From: CADEFQ01 sp050185195
GTDB lineage: Bacteria; Pseudomonadota; Gammaproteobacteria; Steroidobacterales; Steroidobacteraceae
Assembly: GCA_050185195.1 (NCBI GenBank)
Contig: JBFWZQ010000009.1
Coordinates: 62,001-126,000, forward strand
Length of the DNA stretch: 64,000 nucleotides
Direction of reading: 5' to 3'
Shown here: in pieces, positions 8,695-18,326 of the stretch
How the letters are laid out: each line of letters opens with the position of its first letter
Position numbering within the stretch: the stretch's first letter is position 1
Translations under genes and position numbers: made by a program
Notes under the pieces: model-generated
Told to the model about the DNA's origin: nothing
Databases searched by the model: none
What the model saw: the letters and a program-made list of their open reading frames with translations, nothing else

Positions 8695-10794
8695 TTAGGG
8701 GGAGCGCGACACCGTCTTCGGCGCAAGGTCGCGTACGGGACCTCCGACCATGTCCGCCATGACCTCGGCCGCCTGCTTCAGCACGATGTCCGGCGCGTCA
8801 TCCTTTTCGATTTCGTCGACCGACTTGAACGCGGGCTGGCCGAGCGCCGCCCGACGCTTGTTTTCACGCGCGAGCCGGTCGCGATCGAGCGCGGCACGCT
8901 CCTCGCGGCGCAGTTTCAGGTTCAGCGACACCGACGTCTGCTTGCGCACTTCCTGCACGGCGGCGATGTCGGCGACCAGCCAGCGATAGTCGGGATCGGC
9001 CGCTGCGCGCAGGCCTTCCTCGCTCGCGAGCACGGCAGGACGCACGCCGTCGCCCGCAGCCGTGCGATAGGGCACGCCGGGGATGCGATCCCAGGGCAGG
9101 GCTTCCTCGAGCGAACTCTCGCCGACATCCTTCAGGTCGATCAGCGAGGCGAGCGGCACATCGGGCGAGACGCCGCGCAGCTGCGTGCTCTCGCCGGTGA
9201 CGCGATAGAACTTGCCGATCGTGACGGTGAGTTGCCCGTTGACCGGTTTCCTTGCATAGCCGTCGAGCGGCACGAGGTTCTGCACCGTGCCCTTGCCGAA
9301 CGTCTGCTGCCCGAGGACGATGCCGCGGCGATAGTCCTGGATCGCGCCGGCGAAGATCTCCGACGCGGACGCGCTGAAACGATCGACCAGCACGGCCAGC
9401 GGACCGGCATAGACGACGCCCGGGTCGGGATCGTCGAGCACTTCGGTGCGCCCACTCGCATCGCGCAACTGCACGACGGGGCCGCGGTCGATGAACAGCC
9501 CGGTGAGCGCGGTGGCTTCCGGCAGGTAGCCGCCGCCATTGCCGCGCAGGTCGAGCACGAGGCCGTCGATCTTTTCCTTCTGCAGCTCGTCGATCAGCCG
9601 GTGCACGTCGCGCGTGGTGCTGCGGTAGTCCTCGTCGCCGGCGTTCTGCGCGGCGATGTCCTGGTAGAAGCCCGGCACGTTGATCACGCCGATGCGGTAG
9701 CTGCGCCCGCCGCGTTCGATCGTCTGCAGCGACTTCTGTGCCGCCTGCGCCTCGAGCGTGACCTTGTTGCGGGTGAACGCGAGGGTTTTCTCGGGGGCAC
9801 CGGGCGCGGCGCCCGCCGGCAGTATGCGCAGGCGCACGAGGGTGCCGCCCTTGCCGCGGATCTGCTGCACCACATCGTCGATGCGCCAGCCGATGACGTC
9901 GGTGAACGCGCCATCGGCGCCTTGCGCCACGGCGACGATGCGGTCGGTGGGCTTCAGCGTGCCGGCCACGGCGGCGGGACCGCCCTCGATCACGCCCATC
10001 ACCGTCACGAAATCGTCGATGAGCTGCAACGAGGCGCCGATGCCTTCGTAGTTGAGGCTCATCTGGATGCGGTACTCCTCGGAATTGCGCGGCGAGAAAT
10101 AGCTCGAATGCGGGTCGTAGGTGCGCGCATACGCATTCATCAGGTTTTCGAACACGTCTTCCGCGGATACCTGGTCGACGCGCTTCAGCACCCGGTCGTA
10201 GCGCTTGCGCAGCGTGTCGCTCGCTTCCGCCCAGGTCTTGCCCGCGAGCAGCAGGCCGAGCGCATCGTTCTTGACGCGCTTCCTCCACAACTCGTCGAGC
10301 GCGGCCGGGCTCGTGAGCCAGCTCGCCTTCGTGCGGTCGAACTCGTAGCCCTCATCCACCGTCCAGTCGGGTTCCTTGTCGAGCTGCGCCAGCGCGAACT
10401 TGATGCGCTCGCGGTTGCGCTGCTGGAAGCGCGCGAAAATCACGTAGGCGGGTTCGATCTCGCCGGTGCGGATCATGTCGTCGAAGCGCAGCCGGTAGGG
10501 GTCGAACCCGGCGATGTCGCTCGCGAGGAAATAACTGCGCTGGCCGTCGAGGAAGTCGAGATAGCGCTGGTAGACCTGCGCGGACATGCGGTCGTCGATG
10601 TCGGCGCCGCGATAGTGCGTGTCCTCGAGGATCATGCCGACGCGGCGTGCAACGAGCCGGTGGCGCTCGGAGGGCGCGATCGCACCCGGCGGCAGCGCGG
10701 AGGTGCTGGCGGGCGCCTGCGAGGAACCCGCGATCACGGCGAGCACCACGACCAGCGTGGAGGCGAGGACAGCGGACAGGCGACGTACGGGCAT
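8695..10794 (-). CDS. prc: tail-specific (C-terminal processing) protease Prc/Tsp
   Basis: This periplasmic serine protease degrades or processes proteins from their C-termini, including SsrA-tagged or mis-made envelope proteins, and trims penicillin-binding protein 3 or peptidoglycan hydrolases in relatives. The 699-residue product has an N-terminal signal segment (about 1-30), an N-terminal helical domain, a PDZ domain (about 240-325) and the S41 protease core. The catalytic Ser-Lys dyad is visible as Ser476 in FSASASE and Lys501 in FGKGTVQ, spaced as in E. coli Tsp. The C-terminal helical DUF3340-type region is present. It is transcribed away from the small membrane gene at 10867 and appears monocistronic. 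Confidence 0.93.
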   Translation of the reverse strand: MPVRRLSAVLASTLVVVLAVIAGSSQAPASTSALPPGAIAPSERHRLVARRVGMILEDTHYRGADIDDRMSAQVYQRYLDFLDGQRSYFLASDIAGFDPYRLRFDDMIRTGEIEPAYVIFARFQQRNRERIKFALAQLDKEPDWTVDEGYEFDRTKASWLTSPAALDELWRKRVKNDALGLLLAGKTWAEASDTLRKRYDRVLKRVDQVSAEDVFENLMNAYARTYDPHSSYFSPRNSEEYRIQMSLNYEGIGASLQLIDDFVTVMGVIEGGPAAVAGTLKPTDRIVAVAQGADGAFTDVIGWRIDDVVQQIRGKGGTLVRLRILPAGAAPGAPEKTLAFTRNKVTLEAQAAQKSLQTIERGGRSYRIGVINVPGFYQDIAAQNAGDEDYRSTTRDVHRLIDELQKEKIDGLVLDLRGNGGGYLPEATALTGLFIDRGPVVQLRDASGRTEVLDDPDPGVVYAGPLAVLVDRFSASASEIFAGAIQDYRRGIVLGQQTFGKGTVQNLVPLDGYARKPVNGQLTVTIGKFYRVTGESTQLRGVSPDVPLASLIDLKDVGESSLEEALPWDRIPGVPYRTAAGDGVRPAVLASEEGLRAAADPDYRWLVADIAAVQEVRKQTSVSLNLKLRREERAALDRDRLARENKRRAALGQPAFKSVDEIEKDDAPDIVLKQAAEVMADMVGGPVRDLAPKTVSRSP

Positions 10795-10866
10795 TCGGGG
10801 CTCGGATAGGCTCGGTTACAATGGACAGTCTAAGCCAGAACGCGCCGCTGCACGCGGCGGGAGACC

Positions 10867-11154
10867 ATGCGACCGCTCGCCATGCTCATCGGAATCGTGA
10901 TGGGGTCGACATTGTCGATTTTCATCGCCCTCACCCTGACCGGCATCGTGCTCCTCTTGCTGCCCGAGCATGCCGACCGTTTCGCGGAAGAGCGCGGGCC
11001 GCTGCTGCAGGCGATCGGGCTCGCGTTTGCGCTGAGCGCGCTCGCCGCGACGAGTTTCGTCGGCGAGCTGCGCAGCCATGCCTGGCGTGCGGCGGCCCAT
11101 CTCGCGCTCGTGGCGGGCCTGGTTTTCGCGGGCTGGATATACTGGCCGCGATGA
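10867..11154 (+). CDS. small integral membrane protein of unknown function
   Basis: This 95-residue, strongly hydrophobic protein shows three likely membrane helices, at about residues 5-33, 45-65 and 75-93. I do not recognise the family. The start ATG is preceded by GGGAG at a normal distance. The stop codon overlaps the start of the M28 peptidase gene (ATGA), so the two are probably translated as a coupled pair. The shared operon suggests an envelope role, but nothing more specific can be said. Confidence 0.65.
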   Translation: MRPLAMLIGIVMGSTLSIFIALTLTGIVLLLLPEHADRFAEERGPLLQAIGLAFALSALAATSFVGELRSHAWRAAAHLALVAGLVFAGWIYWPR

Positions 11155-12803
11155 TCTTGCTGCATCGCATTTTCGACCGCCGCCAGGCGCTCGCGGTTCC
11201 CCTGCTGTGGCTGGCGTCGATCGCGGCAGCTGCGCCGCCCGTGTCGGAGCAGGTGTATGCGAGCCACCTCGAGGCGCTCGCCAGTGACGCCTTCGAAGGC
11301 CGCAAGCCCGGCACCGACGGGGAAACGAAGACCGTCGAATATCTCGTCCAGCAGTTCCGCCAGCTCGGCGCGACGCCGCTTGCCGGCACGAGTTTCGTCC
11401 AGCCCGTGCCGCTCATCGAGGTGGCTCCGAGACCCGAACCGCAACTGTCGTTTCGCACCGCGCGCGGCGTCGAAGCCACGACCTTCGGCAAGGACGCGGT
11501 CGTGTTCACGAAGCGGCAGGTTCCGGCGGTCGCGATCGAGGACAGCCCCGTCGTGTTCGTCGGCCACGGCGTGGTGGCGCCCGAGTATGGCTGGAACGAC
11601 TACGCGGGCGTCGACATGAAGGGCAAGACGGCGCTCATCCTGATCAACGACCCCGGGTTCGCGACGGGCGACGAGACACTCTTTCGAGGGCGCGCGCTCA
11701 CCTACTACGGCCGCTGGACCTACAAGTTCGAGGAGGCGGCGAGGCAGGGTGCCGCGGCGGCGCTGATCGTGCACGAGAACGTGCCCGCCGCCTATGGCTG
11801 GGCGACCGTCGTCAACAGCTGGGCGAACCCGCAGCTCGACATGCAGGCGGCCGACGGCCGGTCGGGCCGCGTGGCCATCGAAGGCTGGCTGACGCAGGAG
11901 CGGGCGGCGGCGCTGCTGGCGACGGCGGGCCAGGATTTCGAAGACCTCAAGAAGGCGGCGAGCACGCGCGGCTTCAAGCCGGTGCCGCTCGATGTGCGCG
12001 CCACGGCGAGCGTCGCCAATTCCCTGCACGCGTCGAATTCCGCGAACGTGCTCGCCGCGATCCCGGGCAGCAGGCGGCCCGGCGAGTACGTGTTCTACGT
12101 GGCGCACTGGGACCACCTCGGCCGCACGCAGGGCGGCGAGGGCGACCAGACCTTCAACGGCGCGGTCGACAATGCGACGGGCGTCGCCGGACTGCTGGCC
12201 ATTGCCGATGCGTTCAGGCGCGCACCCGCGCGGCCCGAACGCACGGTGGTGTTCCTCGCGGTGACCGCGGAAGAGCAGGGGCTCCTCGGCAGCGAATACT
12301 ACGTCGCGCACCCGCTCGTGCCGCTCGCGCAGACCGTCGCCGTGTTCAACATGGACGCGCTCTATTTCGGCGGGCGCACCCGCGACGTGCGCGTGGTCGG
12401 CGCGGGCGCATCGGAGCTCGAGGATTACCTCGCGGAGGAAGCCGCGCGCCGCGGCATCGTGCCCGTGCCGGAGGCGCAGCCCGAGAAGGGCCACTTCTAC
12501 CGGTCGGACCATTTCAGCTTCGCGCAGGCCGGCGTGCCGGCCCTGTACCTGAAAACAGGCATCGACGACCTGCAGGGCGGCATTGCGGCGGGCGCGGCGC
12601 GCGAGGCGGACTACGTCGCGCGGCGCTACCACCAGGTCGGCGACAACTACGCGCCCGATGCACAGCTCGGCGCGGGGCTCGAGGTGGTCGACCTGCTGCA
12701 AGCGATCGGCAGCCGCGTCGCGAACGACACGGCCTTTCCGCAGTGGAAGGCCGGCAACGAATTTCGCGCCGCACGCGAGCGCAGTCGCGGGGCGCAGCGC
12801 TGA
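11151..12803 (+). CDS. exported M28-family zinc aminopeptidase
   Basis: This is a 550-residue secreted metallopeptidase. An N-terminal signal peptide (about residues 1-27, ending in SIAAAAPP) leads into a region with a protease-associated (PA) domain insert (about 130-300) and the M28 catalytic domain. The expected co-catalytic zinc ligands are visible in order: His in AHWDHLG, bridging Asp in NGAVDNATG, the catalytic Glu pair in TAEEQG, Asp in FNMDAL and His in RSDHFSFA. Enzymes of this type remove N-terminal residues from peptides in the periplasm. The ATG at 11151 overlaps the preceding stop and gives a proper signal peptide; the frame extends further upstream without a plausible start. 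Confidence 0.9.
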   Translation: MILLHRIFDRRQALAVPLLWLASIAAAAPPVSEQVYASHLEALASDAFEGRKPGTDGETKTVEYLVQQFRQLGATPLAGTSFVQPVPLIEVAPRPEPQLSFRTARGVEATTFGKDAVVFTKRQVPAVAIEDSPVVFVGHGVVAPEYGWNDYAGVDMKGKTALILINDPGFATGDETLFRGRALTYYGRWTYKFEEAARQGAAAALIVHENVPAAYGWATVVNSWANPQLDMQAADGRSGRVAIEGWLTQERAAALLATAGQDFEDLKKAASTRGFKPVPLDVRATASVANSLHASNSANVLAAIPGSRRPGEYVFYVAHWDHLGRTQGGEGDQTFNGAVDNATGVAGLLAIADAFRRAPARPERTVVFLAVTAEEQGLLGSEYYVAHPLVPLAQTVAVFNMDALYFGGRTRDVRVVGAGASELEDYLAEEAARRGIVPVPEAQPEKGHFYRSDHFSFAQAGVPALYLKTGIDDLQGGIAAGAAREADYVARRYHQVGDNYAPDAQLGAGLEVVDLLQAIGSRVANDTAFPQWKAGNEFRAARERSRGAQR

Positions 12804-12818
12804 ACGCGGGCGACCGGC

Positions 12819-13037
12819 CTAGCGGCGGGGTCGCTGCCTGTTCCAGGCCTGGGTCGGGCCTGCGCCCTCGAGCGAGTTGTACGGGTCCGTGCCGCGATTC
12901 ACTTCATCCAGCTCGAAGGTACGGGTCAGTTCGAGGCTGATGCGCGTCAGCGTGTTGGCGTTCCTGGCGTCCGTCGACTTGCTGTTCGCCACGGACTCCA
13001 CGGGCATCTTGCGCGCCCGTTGTGTCATGTCCTTCAT
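12819..13037 (-). CDS. small conserved-looking hypothetical protein
   Basis: A 72-residue soluble protein that begins MKDMTQRARK and contains the segments NTLTRISLELTRT and NRGTDPYNSL. It has no membrane segment. I do not recognise a named family, but residue composition and third-position GC look like a real gene. An in-frame ATG at 13058 would add seven residues and overlap the stop of a possible 25-codon leader frame. I prefer 13037 because a GGGG stretch lies about five bases upstream. Function unknown. Confidence 0.5.
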   Translation of the reverse strand: MKDMTQRARKMPVESVANSKSTDARNANTLTRISLELTRTFELDEVNRGTDPYNSLEGAGPTQAWNRQRPRR

Positions 13038-13128
13038 CCCATCCCCGGTCCAGATCATTGTTCGACGATGACGAGTGTCGCACTGCCGACGTCGCCACAG
13101 GCCCCGGTGGCCTGAACTGTGACGCAGT

Positions 13129-13422
13129 TCACATTCGTGCGCTGAGCCGCCAGGCGAGGCGCGCGCCCCGACAGGACATAACGAGGGCATACGGCCCGAG
13201 CGCGAGCAGCCACCAGGGCAGCCCGCCGTGGGCGAGCCCGGCGAAGTAGTCGCCCCAGAAGCGCAGCAGGCCTCCGCGCAGGTAGGGGCCGAGCACCTCG
13301 TGTCCGGTGTAATAGATTGCAACGGGCAGCATGACCAGGCCGATGAGGAGCGCCACGAGCAGCAGCAGGGCCTCGCGGACGATCGGGGGCCTGGCGCGAT
13401 AGGTGTCGAGGAAGCGCGGCAT
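13129..13422 (-). CDS. small two-helix membrane protein, unknown function
   Basis: A 97-residue protein beginning MPRFLDTYRARPP. It has two hydrophobic segments (about residues 15-40 and 65-85) separated by a Gly/Leu-rich loop, and it ends with basic residues. An in-frame ATG at 13434 would add four residues; neither start has a strong ribosome-binding site. It is divergent from the oxidoreductase gene at 13512. No family is recognised. Confidence 0.55.
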   Translation of the reverse strand: MPRFLDTYRARPPIVREALLLLVALLIGLVMLPVAIYYTGHEVLGPYLRGGLLRFWGDYFAGLAHGGLPWWLLALGPYALVMSCRGARLAWRLSARM

Positions 13423-13511
13423 TGCGCAGAGCATACCGCGACGCGCGCGGGGCGGTGCGCCTGCCTGCGGCCCGGCTGTGATCCGCGGGCCGTTCGCTGT
13501 AGGCTGCCGCG

Positions 13512-14447
13512 ATGTCGCAACTACGCACGGCAGTCATCGGCGTCGGTTACCTCGGGCGCTTCCACGCGCAGAAATACGCCCAGGCCACGGGCAGCCGGCT
13601 CGTCGCGGTGGTCGATGGGGTCGAATCGGCACGCACGCGCGTTGCCGCCGAAACCGGGGCGCGGCCCGTCGCGGACTACCGCGAACTGCTGGGCGAGGTC
13701 GATGCGGTGAGCGTCGTGACGCCGACGCCGTGGCATTTCCAGATCGCGCTCGATTTCCTGCGCGCCGGTGCGCACGTGCTGGTCGAGAAGCCGATCACCG
13801 AAACCGCGGAGCAGGCGCGGGCGCTCATCGACGCCGCGCGCAAGGCGGGCCGCGTGCTGCAGGTCGGGCACCTCGAGCGTTTCAATCCGGCGGTGAGGGC
13901 CGCCGAGCCGTTCCTGCGCACGCCACGCTTCATCGAGTGCCATCGGCTCGCGCCCTATCGGGAGCGGGGCACGGACGTGAACGTGGTGCTCGACCTCATG
14001 ATCCACGACATCGACATCGTGCAGGCGATCGTCGGCAGCCCGATCGCAGCGCTCGAGGCGGTCGGCGCACCGGTGTTTTCCAACGAGATCGACATCGCCA
14101 ATGCCCGCATCCGCTTCGAGAATGGCTGCGTCGCGAACACGACCGCGAGCCGCGTGAGCCTAAAGACCGAACGCAAGCTGCGTCTCTTCGAGGACGACGC
14201 CTACCTCTCGATCGACCTGCAGCAACGCATCCTCACCGTGATCAGGAAGCGCGAGGGCGGGCCGGTCGAGGGGCAGTTGCCAGTGACGATCGAGGAGCAG
14301 AACTTCGAGCAGGGCGACGCGCTGCGCGCCGAGATCGACTCGTTCCTCGACTGCGCGCGCGAGGGCAAGGTGCCGGTCGTCACCGGCGAGGACGGCCTGC
14401 GCGCGCTCGAGACCGCGATCCGCATCACGCAGGAAGTGTCTTCTTAG
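13512..14447 (+). CDS. Gfo/Idh/MocA-family NAD(P)-dependent oxidoreductase
   Basis: The 311-residue product has an N-terminal Rossmann fold with the dinucleotide-binding motif VIGVGYLGRFH (about residues 8-18). The catalytic-type EKP motif is in VLVEKPITE near residue 95, and a C-terminal alpha/beta substrate domain follows. Members of this family oxidise or reduce sugars and sugar nucleotides. In many proteobacteria a close relative sits beside lpxA/lpxB, and one characterised branch (GnnA) oxidises UDP-GlcNAc at C3 for lipid A made with amide-linked chains. No lpx gene is next to it here, so that assignment is only a possibility. It appears to be transcribed alone or with the DsbA-like gene that follows 42 bases downstream. 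Confidence 0.8.
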   Translation: MSQLRTAVIGVGYLGRFHAQKYAQATGSRLVAVVDGVESARTRVAAETGARPVADYRELLGEVDAVSVVTPTPWHFQIALDFLRAGAHVLVEKPITETAEQARALIDAARKAGRVLQVGHLERFNPAVRAAEPFLRTPRFIECHRLAPYRERGTDVNVVLDLMIHDIDIVQAIVGSPIAALEAVGAPVFSNEIDIANARIRFENGCVANTTASRVSLKTERKLRLFEDDAYLSIDLQQRILTVIRKREGGPVEGQLPVTIEEQNFEQGDALRAEIDSFLDCAREGKVPVVTGEDGLRALETAIRITQEVSS

Positions 14448-14489
14448 GCGTGGCACCAATGCTTGCTTGATTTTGCCGCGCCCGCCCCC

Positions 14490-15197
14490 ATGTCTGCTCC
14501 CATGAGCGGTGCAGTTTCTTTTCCCGTGATACCCGTCGGCAGCCTCGACATCGATCTCGTGGGCGATTTCTCCTGCCCGTGGAGTTTCCTGGGCACACGC
14601 CGGCTCGCCCGCGCCCTCGGCCACCTGCAGGGTGTCTCGGTGCGGGAACTGCGCTGGCACGCATTGCGGCTCAAGCGCCCCGAGGCGAAGGCGGCGCTCG
14701 ACTGGCGTGAACACCTCGCAGCCCGCCTGCCGAAGGGCGTCAGCGTCGAGTTCGCCGAATCGAGCCTCGCCGAGGCGGGCGAGGCGCTCGGCATCCATTT
14801 CGACTTCTCGAAGCTCGCCGGGATGCCTGATACCACCTCGGCCCACCGGCTCGTGAAGCTCGCGGCCGCCGAAGGCCTGCACGGCCCCGTGCTCGACGCG
14901 ATCTTTCGGGCCTATTTCGAACAGGGCCGCGACATCGGCGATGTCGGTGAACTCGCGAAGATCGGCGCGGCGTGCGGTGTGTCGGCCGGGCTGCTCGAGA
15001 CCTTCCGCGACCCGCAGGCGGGTTACGCGGATGTCATCGAGGACGAGCGGCGCCTGCTGCTGCTCGGCGTGAACACGATCCCGAACCTGCTCTTCAACCG
15101 CCACGTCCTCGTGCCGGGGCCCGCGGACGAACAGATCTACGTGAAGGCGCTCGACCAGGCGCTCTTCCCGGGTGTCGAGGCGGGGACGAGGCACTGA
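14490..15197 (+). CDS. DsbA/FrnE-family thioredoxin-fold protein with CPWS site
   Basis: This 235-residue protein has the thioredoxin-fold DsbA-like architecture (2-hydroxychromene-2-carboxylate isomerase/FrnE branch) with an inserted helical domain. The active-site position reads DFSCPWSFLG, so the first Cys of the usual CPWC pair is present and the second is Ser. The cis-Pro loop is in GVNTIPNLLF near residue 195. No signal peptide is seen, so it is probably cytoplasmic. The single Cys points to glutathione-dependent or monothiol chemistry rather than disulfide oxidation, but the substrate is unknown. ATGs at 14490 and 14502 are both possible starts; I chose the first. Confidence 0.78.
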   Translation: MSAPMSGAVSFPVIPVGSLDIDLVGDFSCPWSFLGTRRLARALGHLQGVSVRELRWHALRLKRPEAKAALDWREHLAARLPKGVSVEFAESSLAEAGEALGIHFDFSKLAGMPDTTSAHRLVKLAAAEGLHGPVLDAIFRAYFEQGRDIGDVGELAKIGAACGVSAGLLETFRDPQAGYADVIEDERRLLLLGVNTIPNLLFNRHVLVPGPADEQIYVKALDQALFPGVEAGTRH

Positions 15198-15199
15198 TA

Positions 15200-15294
15200 G
15201 GGCTGCGAGCGGAGGGCGACGGGCTGCGGGCCAGAGCGCCATGTAGCCAGGCAACGACTCTGGCCCTAAGCTCGTAGCCCCCAGCTCGTAGCCC
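15200..15294. repeat. REP-like long inverted repeat, copy 1
   Basis: Imperfect inverted repeat built from GGGC-containing units. The left arm 15200-15236 ends in GGGCCAGAG, and the right arm 15258-15294 starts with CTCTGGCCC and continues through two AGCTCGTAGCCC units. The RNA would fold into a long hairpin. It lies between the DsbA-like gene and aguB. A second element of similar design is at 23761-23910. Confidence 0.6.
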
Positions 15295-15305
15295 ATGCTT
15301 TCGCG

Positions 15306-16229
<924 letters not shown>

Positions 16230-17471
16230 CGCCCGGCGCGGCATCGAGGCGATCGAGGTGGGCGCGGATGTGGGCAGCCTCCGCCGGGCTGCTCGCGAGC
16301 GCGATCGCACGATTGAAGGCCTCGCGGGCCTCCGCGCTGCGCCCGAGTTGCAGCAACAGTGCGCCCCTCACGCCGTGGAAGTGGAAGTACCCGTTGAGCC
16401 GCTGGCCGAGCGGCTCGATCAGGGCGAGCGCGGCATCCGCACCGCGCACCTTGGAGACCGCCACCGCGCGATTGAGCGTGACGACGGGTGAGGGTTGCAT
16501 CGCCTCGAGCGTCGCGTAGAGGAAATCGATTTCCTGCCAATCGGTCTCCCCGGGGTGCGCGGCGCGCGCATGCAGCGCCGCGATCGCAGCCTGCACCTGG
16601 TACGGGCCGGGCCGCGCGTGGCGCAGCGCCTTGTCGAGGAGCGCAAGGCCCTCGTCGATCTCGGCGCGATTCCACAGCGAGCGGTCCTGTGCGTCGAGCA
16701 GCACGATCTGGCCTTCGGCGTCGAGCCGCGCCGCCGCGCGCGCGTGCTGCAGGAGCATCAGCGCTGCCAACCCCATGACCTCGGGCTCGGCGGGAAAGAG
16801 CCGCAGCAGGAGGCGCGCGAGCCGGATCGCCTCACTGCAGAGCTGGCCGCGCATGTCGTGCAGGTCGCCGCTGGCGGAGTAGCCTTCGTTGAAGACGAGA
16901 TAGATCATCGCCGCGACGGCGGCCACGCGTTCGGCGCGCTCGGGCGCGCCCGGCGCCTCGAACGGCACTGTCGCCGCTGCGACACGTGCCTTGGCGCGCG
17001 TGATGCGCTGTTCCATCGCGGCATCGCCCACGAGAAACGCGCGCGCGATCTGTGCCACCGTGAGGCCCGACACGATGCGCAGCGCGAGCGCGATCTGCTG
17101 GGTCGCGGGCAGGTCCGGGTGGCAGCAGATGAACAGCAGGCGCAGGATGTCGTCACGGTATTCCTCGCCGTCGAGGCGCTCCGCGAGCGCGGCCTCCGTG
17201 TCATCGAGATCGGACAACACTTCGTCCGGGGGCAGCGGTGCGTGTCGCTTGCGGCGACGCGTGGCGTCGACCGCGGCATTGCGCCCGACCAGGATCAGCC
17301 ACGCCGCAGGATCGCGCGGCGGCCCCTTCACGGGCCAGGTCTTCAGCGCGCGCAACGACGCTTCCTGGAAGGCCTCCTCGGCCGTGTCGAGGTCGCGGAA
17401 GTAGCGCAGCAGCGCCGCGATCGCCTGCGGGCGTGCGCCGGTGAGGGCAGCCTCGATCCACGCGGGGTCGT

Positions 17472-17843
17472 TCATCCCGGCAGATGGCTCGGGTGGAACA
17501 GCGAGACGGGCCGCACCTCGTACGCCCCGCCAGGGTTCGCGCGGGCAAGCTCGCGCACGGTCTCCAGCGCTTCGTCGAGCGAGGCGCATTCGATCACATA
17601 GAAGCCGAGGAGCTGCTCTTTCGTTTCGGCGAACGGGCCGTCGAGCACGAGCGGTGGGTCGGTGTCCTTGCGCAGCGTGGTGGCCGCGGTCGTCGGCATC
17701 AGGCGCGCCACGGGCCCGAGGCGGCCCGCCTTTGCGAGCCTGTCCTGCACGACGGCAAGTTTCGCCATGACGGCGTCGTCCTCGGCCTTCGTCCAGGCAC
17801 AGACTTCGTCTTCACGGTGGTAACACAGCACGGCATACAACAT
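17472..17843 (-). CDS. DGPF/YCII-domain protein, ECF42 partner
   Basis: A 123-residue cytoplasmic protein with the YCII-like ferredoxin fold and the signature DGPFAETKE near residue 68 that gives DGPF proteins their name. These proteins are encoded next to ECF42 sigma factors and belong to their regulons; their biochemical role is not established. I chose the ATG at 17843 (MLYAVLCYHRE) because GGAAGGGAG precedes it at good spacing, although the in-frame ATG at 17852 is directly adjacent to that site. It is the first gene of the sigma-factor operon and overlaps the sigma gene by 4 bp. Confidence 0.85.
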   Translation of the reverse strand: MLYAVLCYHREDEVCAWTKAEDDAVMAKLAVVQDRLAKAGRLGPVARLMPTTAATTLRKDTDPPLVLDGPFAETKEQLLGFYVIECASLDEALETVRELARANPGGAYEVRPVSLFHPSHLPG

Positions 17844-17868
17844 CGGGTCCATCTCCCTTCCATCCGAG

Positions 17869-17926
17869 GACGAACGGGCCGGGCCGCCGCCGACAGGCCT
17901 GTCGGATCAGGGCGCCGTGGCCCGTC
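17869..17926. promoter_or_regulatory. mirror-image divergent ECF42-type promoters
   Basis: Each strand carries TGTCGG, exactly 17 bases, then CGTC. On the plus strand the boxes are at 17900-17905 and 17923-17926, facing the DUF1428 gene. On the minus strand they are at 17890-17895 and 17869-17872, facing the DGPF-sigma pair. The two -35 boxes together form the perfect palindrome CCGACAGGCCTGTCGG (17890-17905). As I recall, the motif published for ECF42 is TGTCGA at -35 with CGTC or CGAC at -10, which this nearly matches. Confidence 0.7.
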
Positions 17927-17963
17927 CTTGGGCGTACTCTATGCCGAAACGTGGAGGTGGTTC

Positions 17964-18326
17964 ATGGCCAGGTATGTCGATGGATTCGTCGTTCCGGTTC
18001 CCCGTCGCAAGCTCGCCGCGTACCGCGCGATGGCGCGCAAGGCAGGCAAGGTGTGGCGCGAGCACGGCGCGCTCGAATACAAGGAATGCGTCGCCGACGA
18101 CGTGAAGCCGGGCAAGGTCACCTCGTTCCCGCAGAGCGTGAAGCTGAAGGCGGGCGAGGTCGTGGTGTTCTCATGGATCGTCTACAAGTCGCGCCAGCAG
18201 CGCGACCAGGTGAACGGCAAGGTGATGAAGGACCCGCGCCTCGCCGCCATGATGAATCCGAAGAACATGCCCTTCGACGGCAAGCGCATGTTCTGGGGAG
18301 GCTTCAAGACCTTCGTCGACATGTGA
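17964..18326 (+). CDS. DUF1428 family protein
   Basis: This 120-residue protein begins MARYVDGFVVPVP and ends in the typical KRMFWGGFKTFVDM segment of DUF1428, a small ferredoxin-like alpha/beta fold related to the YCII/antibiotic-biosynthesis-monooxygenase style. Its function is not known. The ATG at 17964 has GGAGGT at good spacing. It is divergent from the ECF42/DGPF operon and preceded by a promoter of the same type, so it is probably a target of that sigma factor. Its stop overlaps the GTG start of the methyltransferase gene. Confidence 0.85.
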   Translation: MARYVDGFVVPVPRRKLAAYRAMARKAGKVWREHGALEYKECVADDVKPGKVTSFPQSVKLKAGEVVVFSWIVYKSRQQRDQVNGKVMKDPRLAAMMNPKNMPFDGKRMFWGGFKTFVDM

